Shown: positions 34,587-43,871, numbered from the stretch's first letter. The stretch: 64,000 nt of DNA from Proteinivorax hydrogeniformans (GCF_040515995.1 NZ_CP159485.1:930001-994000); one strand, 5' to 3'. The notes: generated from the sequence alone by a model not told the origin. A program made the numbers and translations.

Positions 34587-34615
34587 AGTTTAACATGGGT
34601 AATCGAAGCAGTCAA
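34587..34615 (-). promoter_or_regulatory. Promoter of the lysine-transporter leader
   Basis: On the minus strand TTGACT (34615-34610) and TAAACT (34592-34587) are 17 nt apart, about 30 nt upstream of the aptamer. Confidence 0.65.
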
Positions 34616-34620
34616 CTGTA

Positions 34621-34655
34621 AAAAAATGCACACAATAGTTAATTGTGTGCATTTT
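34621..34655 (-). terminator. Intrinsic terminator of the aldo/keto reductase gene
   Basis: AAAATGCACACAAT pairs with ATTGTGTGCATTTT (14-bp perfect stem); the T-run is on the minus strand. Confidence 0.92.
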
Positions 34656-34660
34656 AATGT

Positions 34661-35665
34661 TTAATTTTCAAAATCACAGGCAACCTCTTTAAGCATTTCC
34701 CTTATAGGCAATTCATAAGGACACTTAGTTTCGCATAAACCACATTCAGTACAAGCAGAAGCTGGTGTTGGTAATGTTTTATATCGTGGTAGCGCCCAAT
34801 CCTTTAGACCATATCTTTTATGATAACCGTGGAAGATAAAGCATGAATGTATTTTTATTCCCTGAGGACAAGGTTGACAATACTCACAACGGCGGCAAAA
34901 GTTATGTTGAAGCTCATGAATATCCTTTTCCATACCATCCTTTTCCTCATTTGTCATTTCTAAATTATTAGCAGCTGTGACATTTTCAACAACCTGCTCT
35001 ACGCTTTCCATACCAGGTATAGCAACAGTAACAAAATCTTTTTGCAAAATATATTTGATGCTCGCCGTTGGACTAGCAAGAGCCCCACCAGCCATCGGCT
35101 TCATTATGATTGTTGCGACCCCTTTATTAGCAGCCTTTACTAACAAGTCTTCACTTTGAGTTTCTAAGAAATTATAAGGGGCCTGAACTGAAACAAAAGG
35201 ATAAATATCTATCGCCTTTGCCAAAATTTCAGGTCTATGTCCGGTAATACCTATATGCCCTATGTACCCATTTTTTTGTGCTTTAAGTAAAGCCTTAATA
35301 GCACCACTTTCGGGATTAAGCCGTTCTTTTAAATCATCTTCTGACGAAACTAAATGCATCTGATAAAGGTCGATATAATCTCTGCCGAAATTTTTAAGAC
35401 TTTGATATATAGCTTCCTCCATAGACTTTTCATCTTTAGCTGGTGCTTTAGAAGCTAACACCCAGTAGTCTTTATGATTTTTAATTGCTTGTCCAATTTT
35501 TTCTTCACTATCAGTGTACCCCTGAGCGCTGTCAATGAAATTAACGCCTAAATCCTTTGCTTTTGCAATAACTTCTACTGTCTGCTTTGGGCTAATTCTT
35601 TGAATAGGGATACCACCGAATCCTAAGGGGTTAATATTTAAATCAGTGCTGCCGAATTTATTCAA
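34661..35665 (-). CDS. Aldo/keto reductase with C-terminal ferredoxin-type Fe-S domain
   Basis: The 334-aa protein has a TIM-barrel aldo/keto reductase domain (residues 1-255) with the tetrad visible in FIDSAQGY, LASKAP and YQMHLV. The C-terminal 75 residues carry eight cysteines in CRRCEYCQPCP and CTECGLCETKCP, which suit two [4Fe-4S] clusters. This domain combination is widespread in clostridia, where the partner is probably ferredoxin rather than NADPH alone; substrates are unknown. Start is TTG behind AAGGAGGGTG. It lies upstream of the lysine transporter on the same strand but has its own terminator. Confidence 0.9.
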   Translation of the reverse strand: MNKFGSTDLNINPLGFGGIPIQRISPKQTVEVIAKAKDLGVNFIDSAQGYTDSEEKIGQAIKNHKDYWVLASKAPAKDEKSMEEAIYQSLKNFGRDYIDLYQMHLVSSEDDLKERLNPESGAIKALLKAQKNGYIGHIGITGHRPEILAKAIDIYPFVSVQAPYNFLETQSEDLLVKAANKGVATIIMKPMAGGALASPTASIKYILQKDFVTVAIPGMESVEQVVENVTAANNLEMTNEEKDGMEKDIHELQHNFCRRCEYCQPCPQGIKIHSCFIFHGYHKRYGLKDWALPRYKTLPTPASACTECGLCETKCPYELPIREMLKEVACDFEN

Positions 35666-35799
35666 TTAAAACACCCTCCTTAATATTACTTTATGGTAGG
35701 CGCTTGCTAAAAAGTCACCTATCACTTCTTAGAATTATTATAATATTTAACACTACTTTAGGCAAATAGGATTAAAATAAAAAGGTTAATATACATTTA

Positions 35800-35838
35800 A
35801 AGAATAAAAGAATCCCCAGAGGGATTCTTTTATTCTTT
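35800..35838 (-). terminator. Intrinsic terminator of the YlbF-family gene
   Basis: AAGAATAAAAGAATCCC pairs with GGGATTCTTTTATTCTT (17 bp), loop CAGA; the stem overlaps the last codons. Confidence 0.9.
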
Positions 35839-36156
35839 GCTTAACTCTTGAGATACAGTCTCGTTGACCTCTTTCATAAGGTTCTCGAAGTTTTCTTGAG
35901 CTTCAGCCATATTTTTAATGGTAAGGTTAAGCTTCATTTCATTTTGCATGTTTTGAAGCTTCTCCATGTCTGCAGAATCAGGTTGTTGTCCGCTGTATTG
36001 AGCTTCCATTACCTTCTGTTGTAGCTCTTGAAAGTTCTGTACCAAGTCTTGAGCAGTTGGGTCTAACTTAAGTCTAGATTCAGCTGACTTAAGAGCCTCA
36101 AATTGCTCAGAACCTTTAATAAGGTTTGCTAGTTCTTGCGCTTTTTCTTTAATCAA
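35830..36156 (-). CDS. YlbF/YmcA family protein
   Basis: The 108-aa protein is all helical and matches the YlbF family: an N-terminal helix AQELANLIKGSEQFEALKSAE, the central LVQNFQELQQKVMEAQ helix and a C-terminal coiled region. In Bacillus, YlbF, YmcA and YaaT form a complex that affects RNase Y activity, competence, biofilm and sporulation. Here it is a single-gene unit. Start is TTG, 8 nt after GGAGGTG. Which paralogue it represents is not clear. Confidence 0.85.
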   Translation of the reverse strand: MIKEKAQELANLIKGSEQFEALKSAESRLKLDPTAQDLVQNFQELQQKVMEAQYSGQQPDSADMEKLQNMQNEMKLNLTIKNMAEAQENFENLMKEVNETVSQELSKE

Positions 36157-36339
36157 AGTAACACCTCCAATGGTCTTAAGTTTAACATTTCTAGGAAAGA
36201 ATTACAAACCCTTTTTATATCAGGGAATTTTACTAAAATGTAATATTTCGATATAAAGTGAATTGAATTATAAAAATTAGTTTGCTAGTCTAAATATTTA
36301 AGATATACTATAATTAGCAAGGAGTAAGGGGGAATTTAT

Positions 36340-37434
36340 TTGACAAAGCAAGTGTATGTTATAGGAGATATACATGGAAGACTGGACCTTTTAAAACAGT
36401 CCCTAAAACTGGCTAGAATCATCGACAAAAATTCAAACTGGCAAAGAGAGAATATTTTACTTATCCAACTAGGAGACGTCATAGACAGAGGGCCGCAATC
36501 TCTGCAAGTTGTACTTTACTTTCAAAAATTAAAAAAACAGGCAAAATACTTTAATTCAGATATAGAAATACTGCTCGGGAATCACGAATTAATGGCTCTT
36601 TTTGCAGGCATGGGCAATAATTATGCAAAATTTCATTGGTATTTTAATGGCGGAGATGCTGTCTACAGCGAATGGAATCAAGGTCCAGATCCATTAGAAA
36701 GTAAACCTTTAGCTAAGCTTCCACAAAAGTTTTACGATCAATTTTCCCTAAACGGTAACTTTGGAAAAGTGATAAGTCAATATAAAGCAGCAGTAAAATA
36801 TAAAAAAAACCTCTTTGTACATGGCGGAATTGTAAATGAAAAGCGGTCTATTGATGAAATAAATAAAAAGGTACAACAAACAATTACATCGCAAAATAAA
36901 GAAGCCTACCAAAAGGACTTATTTAACAAAACGGGTCCTTTTTGGGCCAGAAACTTCACTGAAAAATCCTTAAAAGATCAATGTTTACGCTACAATATTA
37001 ACAGACAAATCGTCGGCCACACACCTAAAGTTGGGCTAGAAATCTCAAACGATGGCACCCTTGTTTATGCCGATTTAGGAATGAATCAAAATCATTTACC
37101 TTTCATTTTAAGCTTAGAAGAAAAGTATATTAGATTAAAAACAAAGTGTCGCCAGCATAAGCAACTCCTAGCTTCAGAGGGATGTATAAAAATAGTCAGC
37201 AGAGAAAAAAGCTATCCGTTTACAAGACCAAAGTTTAAACCAGGTGACCTAATAGATTTATTTAGCACAGATGACTCTCGGTTTTACGTGCAATTTAAGG
37301 TCTTAAGCATAAATACAGAAAAGATTATATGGTATATAGGAGAGTTTATTTATTATGAAAATGGTAAAAAGACAATAAAACCGGGCAAATGGCCAATTGG
37401 ACATATTGATAAACATGGTATAAAGGCAGAATAA
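36340..37434 (+). CDS. Calcineurin-like (PPP-type) metallophosphoesterase with extra C-terminal domain
   Basis: The 364-aa protein has the metal-binding motifs of PPP phosphatases: GDIHGR (residues 9-14), GDVIDRG (near 45) and GNHE (near 79), then FVHGG and VGHTPK later on. The catalytic domain ends near residue 250. The last 90 residues form a separate, strand-rich domain starting near FKPGDLIDL, which may be a substrate- or nucleic-acid-binding module. Likely substrates are phosphoproteins or nucleotides such as Ap4A. Start is TTG behind AAGGAGTAAGGGGG. TATAAT lies at 36309-36314. Confidence 0.85.
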   Translation: MTKQVYVIGDIHGRLDLLKQSLKLARIIDKNSNWQRENILLIQLGDVIDRGPQSLQVVLYFQKLKKQAKYFNSDIEILLGNHELMALFAGMGNNYAKFHWYFNGGDAVYSEWNQGPDPLESKPLAKLPQKFYDQFSLNGNFGKVISQYKAAVKYKKNLFVHGGIVNEKRSIDEINKKVQQTITSQNKEAYQKDLFNKTGPFWARNFTEKSLKDQCLRYNINRQIVGHTPKVGLEISNDGTLVYADLGMNQNHLPFILSLEEKYIRLKTKCRQHKQLLASEGCIKIVSREKSYPFTRPKFKPGDLIDLFSTDDSRFYVQFKVLSINTEKIIWYIGEFIYYENGKKTIKPGKWPIGHIDKHGIKAE

Positions 37435-37494
37435 TGTCGATGTACCGAGTATAATACACAAATAATTTCAATAAACAACTGGGGAGGAGAAAAC

Positions 37495-38355
37495 ATGGGA
37501 GATACTATTAGGTTTGCAAAAAAAAGTGATAAAGATCAGATGCTAGAGATTTGTCGCAATGTTTGGAATGGCAGGGACTATCTTTTGCGAAGCATAGACA
37601 ATTGGTTAGGGGCAGAAGATGGGCTAGTGGCAGTTGTGGAAAACGATGGCGAAATAAGAGCTTTTTCTAAGTTAGCTTTTTTATACAAAAAGCATGGTTG
37701 GTTAGAGGGCTTACGGGTCAAGGAAGAGCATAGAGGTAAAGGGTATGCCTACCTACTAACTAAATTTTATGTGGAAAAAGCAAAAGAAATGCAGTTAGAT
37801 TCGCTACGCTTTGCAACCCACAAGACAGCAATAGGTAGTATAAAATCAGGTTTAAAATATGGCTTTGATGTAAAGGACAGATACTACTCTGTATTAAGCG
37901 AAGATCCAAAATCCCAACAACAAAAACACAAGGTAGTGCGCTGCACAGACTATAACAGAGCGTTAAATCTTATGCAAAGCGTTGAAGAATATAAGCTTAC
38001 TTATGGACTTTATTTTGACATGCACTGGAAGTTTATCCCTATCGCTGCTGAAACGATAAAACAGCTTTGCCAAAAAGAAAGAGTGCTAATGACTGAAGAC
38101 GGCAAAAGCATAATGGCCTATAAAAAGGAAGGCGATGACGTACGCATTGTATTTTATGGAGGTACAATACAAGGAGTACAAGACCTCTTAACTGAAGTTA
38201 TTAAGGAGCAGCAAGGTCTAGAACTGAAAACTATGCTTATACCGAACTCAAAGCACATAGAAACCTTTGTAAGGTCGGGCTTTCATGAACGAGACCAAAA
38301 AGCAATTGGCAAAGAGCCAAATGCACTATTATTTGAATTTAACCAGTTAAAATAG
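37495..38355 (+). CDS. GNAT family N-acetyltransferase
   Basis: The 286-aa protein begins with a GNAT domain (residues 1-140). The acetyl-CoA-binding signature is seen in LRVKEEHRGKGYAYLL near residue 78 (R-x-x-G-x-G/A). The second half (150-286) is an extra alpha/beta domain that looks like a shortened second GNAT-like fold. Acceptor is unknown. GGGGAGGAG precedes the ATG. It begins 60 nt after the phosphoesterase and may share its transcript. Confidence 0.85.
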   Translation: MGDTIRFAKKSDKDQMLEICRNVWNGRDYLLRSIDNWLGAEDGLVAVVENDGEIRAFSKLAFLYKKHGWLEGLRVKEEHRGKGYAYLLTKFYVEKAKEMQLDSLRFATHKTAIGSIKSGLKYGFDVKDRYYSVLSEDPKSQQQKHKVVRCTDYNRALNLMQSVEEYKLTYGLYFDMHWKFIPIAAETIKQLCQKERVLMTEDGKSIMAYKKEGDDVRIVFYGGTIQGVQDLLTEVIKEQQGLELKTMLIPNSKHIETFVRSGFHERDQKAIGKEPNALLFEFNQLK

Positions 38356-38369
38356 GTATACAATAACCT

Positions 38370-38400
38370 AAACCACCTCAAACTAAATACGAGGTGGTTT
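38370..38400 (+). promoter_or_regulatory. Hairpin that sequesters the Shine-Dalgarno of the 83-aa gene
   Basis: AAACCACCTC (38370-38379) pairs perfectly with GAGGTGGTTT (38391-38400). The right arm contains the GAGGTGG ribosome binding site, 6 nt before the ATG at 38404. It lacks a T-run, so it is better read as a translation-control hairpin than as a terminator of the acetyltransferase gene. Confidence 0.6.
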
Positions 38401-38403
38401 ATA

Positions 38404-38655
38404 ATGTCTATAAAAGAAATAAAACAAAAAACTGTAAATGTGCAACATAAAATACTTCAAGTCCCTGCTCAAGAGTATTTGCAAAAGGTGAACAAGTTTT
38501 CAGATCCGTATAGCCAAGAAGCTTTGCAAAGCTTTACCGCTGACTACCTAAACTCAACAGATGATCAAGGTATAATAGGTATGGTTAGATATAATAAAAG
38601 TGAAGGTGATGTAGTGATAGATGCGGCTATCCGTTATCCCGAAAGACTGTCATAG
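38404..38655 (+). CDS. Small conserved-looking protein of unknown function
   Basis: An 83-aa reading frame with a good ribosome binding site (GAGGTGG). The protein is soluble, with a basic N-terminal strand/helix (MSIKEIKQKTVNVQHK), the segment FSDPYSQEALQSFTADYLN and a strand-rich end. I recognise no family. It comes right after the acetyltransferase and ahead of a terminator. Coding is supported by the ribosome binding site, length and position. Confidence 0.6.
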   Translation: MSIKEIKQKTVNVQHKILQVPAQEYLQKVNKFSDPYSQEALQSFTADYLNSTDDQGIIGMVRYNKSEGDVVIDAAIRYPERLS

Positions 38656-38657
38656 TA

Positions 38658-38692
38658 AATCAATCCAGCGTAAAGCTGGGTTGATTAATTTT
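38658..38692 (+). terminator. Intrinsic terminator after the 83-aa gene
   Basis: AATCAATCCAGC pairs with GCTGGGTTGATT (one G-U pair), loop GTAAA, followed by AATTTT. Confidence 0.82.
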
Positions 38693-38693
38693 G

Positions 38694-39122
38694 CCGCAGG
38701 TTAACTGGCTGTAAGCCCTAACTTTATGTTAAGATACCCATAAATTGTAAGTGAGGACAACAGCCAGTAAAAGCCCGATTGGTTCAACTAACAATCAGTG
38801 AGGAAGAGTCACCTCAATGATTGAAGTTTCACTTTACCGCAGGTTAACTGGCTGTAAGCCCTAACTTTATGTTAAGATACCCATAAATTGTAAGTGAGGA
38901 CAACAGCCAGTAAAAGCCCGATTGGTTCAACTAACAATCAGTGAGGAAGAGTCACCTCAATGATTGAAGTTTCACTTTACCGCAGGTTAACTGGCTGTAA
39001 GCCCTAACTTTATGTTAAGATACCCATAAATTGTAAGTGAGAACAACAGATAAGTAAAAGCCCGATTAGTTCAACTAACAATCAGTGAGGAAGAGTCATC
39101 TCACTGATTGAAGTTTCACTTT
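38694..39122 (+). repeat. Three tandem copies of a 143-bp structured repeat
   Basis: Copies start at 38694, 38837 and 38980, each with CCGCAGGTTAACTGGCTG. Copies 1 and 2 are almost identical; copy 3 has scattered changes. Each copy has inverted arms ACTGGCTGT/ACAGCCAGT (lost in copy 3) and a hairpin CAATCAGTGAG...CTCAATGATTG that becomes fully paired in copy 3 (CTCACTGATTG). All end in GTTTCACTTTA. Diverged single copies lie at 14.31 and 54.13 kb. No reading frame or ribosome binding site is present. Confidence 0.92.
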
Positions 39123-39165
39123 ATGGTATAATTAATTATAAAAAAGAATTGAGGGGGAATAAGCG

Positions 39166-40329
39166 ATGAAAGAGCTAATAAAAAAGGAAATTGAAAAAAT
39201 CCAAGAAGAACTTTATGACATTAACCAGTACATATACGAAAATCCCGAGTTAGGTGATAAGGAGTTTAAAGCTGTGGAGAAACTAGCCTCCTTACTAGCC
39301 GACCACAACTTCGTTATAGACAAAGGTGTAGCAGGTCGCAAAACAGCTTTTAGAGCCACTTTTGATAGTAAAAAAGAAGGGCCTAGCATAGCTTTTCTTT
39401 GCGAGTATGACGCGCTTCCAGGTGTAGGACATGGATGCGGTCATAATATGATTGGTACTATGGGAGCAGCGGCAGGGATAGGTTTAAGTAAAATAGTAGA
39501 ATCTATCGGAGGTAAAATAGTGGTATTAGGCACACCAGCTGAAGAAACAAACGGTGCAAAAGTGGACATGGTAAAAAAAGGGGTTTTTGAAGACATAGAT
39601 CTGGCTATGATTTTACACCCTTCAGCGGGAACATCAACTGAAAGTGGTTCTTCACAGGCTATGGATGCTATACAATTTGAATACATAGGAAAACCTAGCC
39701 ATGCCGCAGCAGCACCACAGAAGGGGATAAACGCGCTAGATGCTGTAATTATGTTGTTTAATGGCATTAACGCATTAAGAGAACACGTAACTAGTGATGT
39801 TAGAATGCATGGAATTATAAAAGAAGGTGGAGAGGCAGCTAACATAGTTCCGGAAAAAGCAGTAGCGCAATTTTACATACGTGCAAAGGAAAGGAAATAC
39901 CTTGACGAAGTGGTGGAAAAGGTAAAAAATATCGCCAAAGGCGCAGAAATGATGACAGGGGCCACTGTCAACATTACCAACTATGAAGCTTCCTACGACA
40001 ACCTAAAGACCAATAAAGAATTATCTTATGCCTTTAGTAAAAATCTAAAACAAGTTGGCATTGAGCATATAGAAAAAGCACAAGAAGGAGCAGGCTCTAT
40101 CGATATGGGGGACGTTAGCCTAGTTTGCCCTGCGATTCACCCTTATATAGGCCTTGACCATCCCAACGTCAATAGCCACTCAAAAGAAATGGCTGATTTA
40201 ACTGTAACCGAGATCGCAAAAGAGAGGCTGATACAAGGAGCTCTAGCTATGGCTTACACCGGTCTTGATGTGATAGAGGACAAAGACCTTTTAGCAAAAA
40301 TAAAAGAAGAGTTTAAAAGAAATAAGTAG
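39166..40329 (+). CDS. M20 family metallopeptidase/amidohydrolase
   Basis: The 387-aa protein is an M20D-type amidohydrolase. Visible motifs are HGCGHN near residue 89 (metal and catalytic), EET near 124, the dimerisation-domain HAAAAPQKGINALDA near 180, and the late HPNVNSH segment. Relatives cleave N-acyl amino acids, p-aminobenzoyl-glutamate or small dipeptides. The start codon follows GAGGGGG. TATAAT lies at 39125-39130, just past the last repeat copy, so promoter -35 sequence is supplied by the repeat itself. Confidence 0.9.
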   Translation: MKELIKKEIEKIQEELYDINQYIYENPELGDKEFKAVEKLASLLADHNFVIDKGVAGRKTAFRATFDSKKEGPSIAFLCEYDALPGVGHGCGHNMIGTMGAAAGIGLSKIVESIGGKIVVLGTPAEETNGAKVDMVKKGVFEDIDLAMILHPSAGTSTESGSSQAMDAIQFEYIGKPSHAAAAPQKGINALDAVIMLFNGINALREHVTSDVRMHGIIKEGGEAANIVPEKAVAQFYIRAKERKYLDEVVEKVKNIAKGAEMMTGATVNITNYEASYDNLKTNKELSYAFSKNLKQVGIEHIEKAQEGAGSIDMGDVSLVCPAIHPYIGLDHPNVNSHSKEMADLTVTEIAKERLIQGALAMAYTGLDVIEDKDLLAKIKEEFKRNK

Positions 40330-40332
40330 CAT

Positions 40333-40378
40333 AAAAAGCAGTTATCCAAAGAAAGAACTTGGATAATTGCTTTTTTAA
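40333..40378 (+). terminator. Intrinsic terminator after the M20 gene
   Basis: AAAAAGCAGTTATCCAA pairs with TTGGATAATTGCTTTTTT (one mismatch). Confidence 0.88.
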
Positions 40379-40426
40379 TAGTAATAATTTAAACTAATGA
40401 TAAGAGAAATGAAAGGATGAAAATAA

Positions 40427-42127
40427 TTGAATATACTGCTTGTAGGAATAAATGCAAAGTATGTACATACCAACATCGCCATACGATATTTACACCAAAA
40501 AATTAAAGATATGACAGATGTAAAAAGCGAAATCTACGAACCTTCCATAAACAACCATCTAGATGAAATCATAACAGAAGTTTACAGAAAAAAACCTGAA
40601 GTAGTTGGGTTTTCTTGTTACATATGGAATATATCAATGGTTTTAAAGATATGTCAAAGTTTAAAGCAGATTTTACCTAACACTGCTATAATTCTCGGAG
40701 GGCCGGAAGTAAGCTATGAAGGAAAAGAGTTTTTTAACCAACATCCATATATCGACTATATAATTAAAGGTGAAGGAGAGGAGAACTTTCCCAAAATAGT
40801 AGGACAATTAGAAGCTGGCTTTAAAGCTTTCAAGATCGATGGAATTTTAACACAAGAACATGATGGAGGATATTACGCTGGCGCTAATGTAACTGATTTG
40901 CCTTTCCCCTATGACGGAGAAGATATGCGTTCTTATAAAAACAAGCTTCTATATTACGAGGCAAGCAGGGGTTGCCCGTTTAACTGCTCTTACTGCCTAT
41001 CATCCACACATAAACAGGTTAAGCTTCTTCCTATAGATAGGATAAAAAAGGAGCTTAAACAACTAGCTCAAACAGATGGGACTATTAAATTTGTTGACAG
41101 AACTTTTAATTGCAAAAATTCACGCACCATAGAAATACTTGAGTTTATAAAAGAGCTTAATACCAACTCAACATTTCACCTAGAAGTAACAGCCCACCTA
41201 CTTTCAAAAGAGGTTTTAAAAATTTTATCCACTATGCCTAAAAACAGGGTTCAACTTGAGATAGGCGTACAATCCACCAACCCTAAGACAATAAAAGAAA
41301 TAAACAGGACTACAGATTTTAATATTCTTAGCGAAAAGGTAAAATCCATTAACGATATGCAAAACATCCATCAGCATTTAGATCTTATAGCTGGACTACC
41401 TTATGAGGATCTTAATAGCTTTCAAAAATCCTTTGATGACGTAATAAACCTAAAACCACATAAGCTACAGTTAGGTTTTCTAAAAATGCTTAAAGGTTCT
41501 AAAGTTAAAAAAGAGGCGGAAAAGCATGGCTATAAATATAACAAATTCCCACCCTATGAGATATTAGAAAACAACTATATGAGCTATAGTGACATAAGCT
41601 ACTTAAAGGATATAGAAGAAGTTGTAGAAACTTACTACAACAGTCATAAATTTGATTATACCTTAGCTTATATCCTAGGAAAATACAGTAGCAAGTTCAA
41701 ATTTTTTGAAGAGTTACATAGTTTTGTTGCAGAAAAGGGGCTTTTAAATAAAAACTTATCACATGACAATAAGTTTGCGATTTTATTAGAATTTGGGCAG
41801 CAAAAATTCGATAGTGTAGTTTTAGAAGAGCTACTTATTTTTGACTATCTACAACATAAAAGAACCCATAGTTTGCCTAGCTTTTTTCGCCAACAAAATA
41901 AGCTAAAAGAGAAGGTCTTCGAATTCTTAAAAGAAGAAAAACACATAGCAGCGCATCTTCCAAACCTTGTAGGTAAAAGACCGACAGAAATTTATAAAAA
42001 AATTATGGTGGAAAAGTTTGACTATAACCCAGTTCATTGCAAAAAGGAAACTGTCTATATTTTGTTCGATTACACTGAAAAAACAGGATTATTTGAGCAA
42101 CCAGCCATTCATTTAATTCAGCTTTAG
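40427..42127 (+). CDS. B12-binding radical SAM protein (DUF4080 type)
   Basis: The 566-aa protein has an N-terminal cobalamin-binding-type domain (residues 1-130, opening MNILLVGINAKYVHTNIA), a radical SAM barrel with the CPFNCSYC cluster motif near residue 184, and a DUF4080 domain at the C-terminus. The family's reactions are not known; the domain plan suggests a B12-dependent radical methylation or rearrangement. The N-domain lacks a clear DxHxxG, so cobalamin may bind base-on or not be coordinated by histidine. Start is TTG behind AAAGGATG. Confidence 0.87.
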   Translation: MNILLVGINAKYVHTNIAIRYLHQKIKDMTDVKSEIYEPSINNHLDEIITEVYRKKPEVVGFSCYIWNISMVLKICQSLKQILPNTAIILGGPEVSYEGKEFFNQHPYIDYIIKGEGEENFPKIVGQLEAGFKAFKIDGILTQEHDGGYYAGANVTDLPFPYDGEDMRSYKNKLLYYEASRGCPFNCSYCLSSTHKQVKLLPIDRIKKELKQLAQTDGTIKFVDRTFNCKNSRTIEILEFIKELNTNSTFHLEVTAHLLSKEVLKILSTMPKNRVQLEIGVQSTNPKTIKEINRTTDFNILSEKVKSINDMQNIHQHLDLIAGLPYEDLNSFQKSFDDVINLKPHKLQLGFLKMLKGSKVKKEAEKHGYKYNKFPPYEILENNYMSYSDISYLKDIEEVVETYYNSHKFDYTLAYILGKYSSKFKFFEELHSFVAEKGLLNKNLSHDNKFAILLEFGQQKFDSVVLEELLIFDYLQHKRTHSLPSFFRQQNKLKEKVFEFLKEEKHIAAHLPNLVGKRPTEIYKKIMVEKFDYNPVHCKKETVYILFDYTEKTGLFEQPAIHLIQL

Positions 42128-42196
42128 AAAAATGACACTTCGCTAGAGGCTATCTATTAAAAAAGTTCTATATCTTTGATCTTGGGGGGGATTAAA

Positions 42197-43747
42197 ATGC
42201 GGTGGAAGATACATACAAAAGACAGAGTGGGAATGGTACTAGACGTATTGAACATCTTCAACATCCATGAAGTAAACATTCAAGCTATGGAAGTTCTTCC
42301 TAAAGAAATTTTTATTAAGTTTGATACACAACCTAGGCAAGACAAGTTAAAAAAAGAGTTAGAAGCTGATCGGGATATTGAATTTATCGAAGAAATTACT
42401 GTACTTCCTATAGAAAAAAAAGAAAGGCAGTTATCGGAAACTATAGAAGCTGTTTCCGAGGGAATCATGTCCATCGACCAGCAGGGGAGAGTAAATGGAT
42501 TAAATCAAGCGGCCCAAAACATTTTAAATCTATCAGGGGAAAATAGTTTGGGGAAACATGTCAGTAAGGTACTAAATAAAGATGTGCCTATGTTAAGGAC
42601 TCTAAGAACTGGAAAAGGCTACGAAAACAAAGAAATGATTTTAAACATTAACAACAGTCAGGTCCACTACATAACTACAGGAAAACCTATAAAAGATGAT
42701 TATGGAAACACAATGGGTGTTGTGGCAACAATGCAAGACATGAGACAGGTGAGACAGCTTGTGTATTCTCTAACTAAACCTAACGATATCACCTTTGACC
42801 AGATTGTCTTTAACAGCGAGAAAATGACCCAAAGAGTTGAACTAGCAAAACTATCTGCAAGAAGTGAGGCCACTGTTCTTATACAAGGGGAAAGTGGCAC
42901 AGGAAAAGAGTTGTTCGCTAGAGCTATACATAACTATAGCGAGAGAAATAAACAACCCTTTGTTCCAATAAACTGTGCAGCTTTACCCCATGCACTTTTA
43001 GAAAGTGAGCTTTTTGGATATCAAGGGGGAGCTTTTACAGGAGCAAGAAAAGAAGGAAAGCAGGGACTATTTGAGTTTGCAAAAGGAGGAACTGTTTTTT
43101 TAGACGAAATCGGCGATATGCCTATGCATATCCAGGTCAAAATCTTGCGAGTTCTTCAAGAAAAAACAATCAGGCGTATCGGGTCAAATCATGAGATACC
43201 TATAGATGTTAGAGTCATTACAGCAACCAACAAGCCACTTCAGGAGCTGGTAAACAATAATAAATTTAGAGAAGACTTATATTATAGAATTAATGTAATT
43301 CCTATAAATATACCACCACTTAGAGAAAGGGCAGAGGATATTACAATCCTCGCAGAGTATTTTTTGGACAAATATCAAACTGTTATGGATAAGCACGTCG
43401 GAACATTTAGCGAAAAAGCAAGGCAGTCACTCTTTAGTTACTATTGGCCGGGAAATGTAAGAGAGTTAGAAAATGTAATAGAACGTGCAGTTATACTAAC
43501 TCCCATAAATGAAGATATTGATGTATATGCTTTAAATTTAGAGCAAAAACTAAGCGAAGAAACCGACGATGGCAAAACGTTAAAAGAAAAAACAGATGCA
43601 TTCGAAAAGAAGCTTTTGCTAGAAGCTGCAAAAAAACATCAAACGACTAGGAAAATTGGAAACGCTTTGGGAATATCCCACACAGCTGTTAGAAAGAAGC
43701 TAAAAAAGCACAGGGTGGAAACAATAGTTTACAAAAACGGAAACTAA
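42197..43747 (+). CDS. Sigma-54-dependent activator with ACT-PAS-AAA+-HTH architecture (TyrR-like)
   Basis: The 516-aa protein starts at the ATG at 42197 behind GGGGGGG. Domains in order: ACT (1-75), PAS (about 80-190), AAA+ (about 200-430) and a Fis-like HTH (about 470-510). Walker A is GESGTGKE, and GAFTGA, the sigma-54 contact motif, is intact; DEIGDMP and WPGNVREL are also present. Unlike E. coli TyrR, it should be a true sigma-54 activator. ACT domains bind amino acids. The downstream methionine gamma-lyase gene has a matching promoter and dyad, so this regulator probably senses an amino acid to turn on that gene. Confidence 0.9.
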   Translation: MRWKIHTKDRVGMVLDVLNIFNIHEVNIQAMEVLPKEIFIKFDTQPRQDKLKKELEADRDIEFIEEITVLPIEKKERQLSETIEAVSEGIMSIDQQGRVNGLNQAAQNILNLSGENSLGKHVSKVLNKDVPMLRTLRTGKGYENKEMILNINNSQVHYITTGKPIKDDYGNTMGVVATMQDMRQVRQLVYSLTKPNDITFDQIVFNSEKMTQRVELAKLSARSEATVLIQGESGTGKELFARAIHNYSERNKQPFVPINCAALPHALLESELFGYQGGAFTGARKEGKQGLFEFAKGGTVFLDEIGDMPMHIQVKILRVLQEKTIRRIGSNHEIPIDVRVITATNKPLQELVNNNKFREDLYYRINVIPINIPPLRERAEDITILAEYFLDKYQTVMDKHVGTFSEKARQSLFSYYWPGNVRELENVIERAVILTPINEDIDVYALNLEQKLSEETDDGKTLKEKTDAFEKKLLLEAAKKHQTTRKIGNALGISHTAVRKKLKKHRVETIVYKNGN

Positions 43748-43794
43748 AGTTTACACCTATTGTAGCAACAACAAAGGATTTTAGTAAATTTAAA

Positions 43795-43830
43795 GGGGTT
43801 ATGTGGAAACCTTTATTTCCGCATGGCCCC
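43795..43830 (+). promoter_or_regulatory. Large dyad, probable upstream activating sequence for the sigma-54 activator
   Basis: GGGGTTATGTGGAAA (43795-43809) is mirrored by TTTCCGCATGGCCCC (43816-43830): half-sites differ only by three C/T transitions. The centre is about 85 nt upstream of the expected transcription start. An RNA of this sequence could also fold (15 bp with G-U pairs), but no T-run follows, so a terminator is less likely. Confidence 0.65.
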
Positions 43831-43871
43831 TGTTAAATCTTGTGAAACCTAAAGGCATAGGGTAGAAATGT

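Noticed and set aside
38694-39122. CRISPR array
   Set aside because: Units of 143 bp repeat entirely, without unique spacers, and no cas gene is present.
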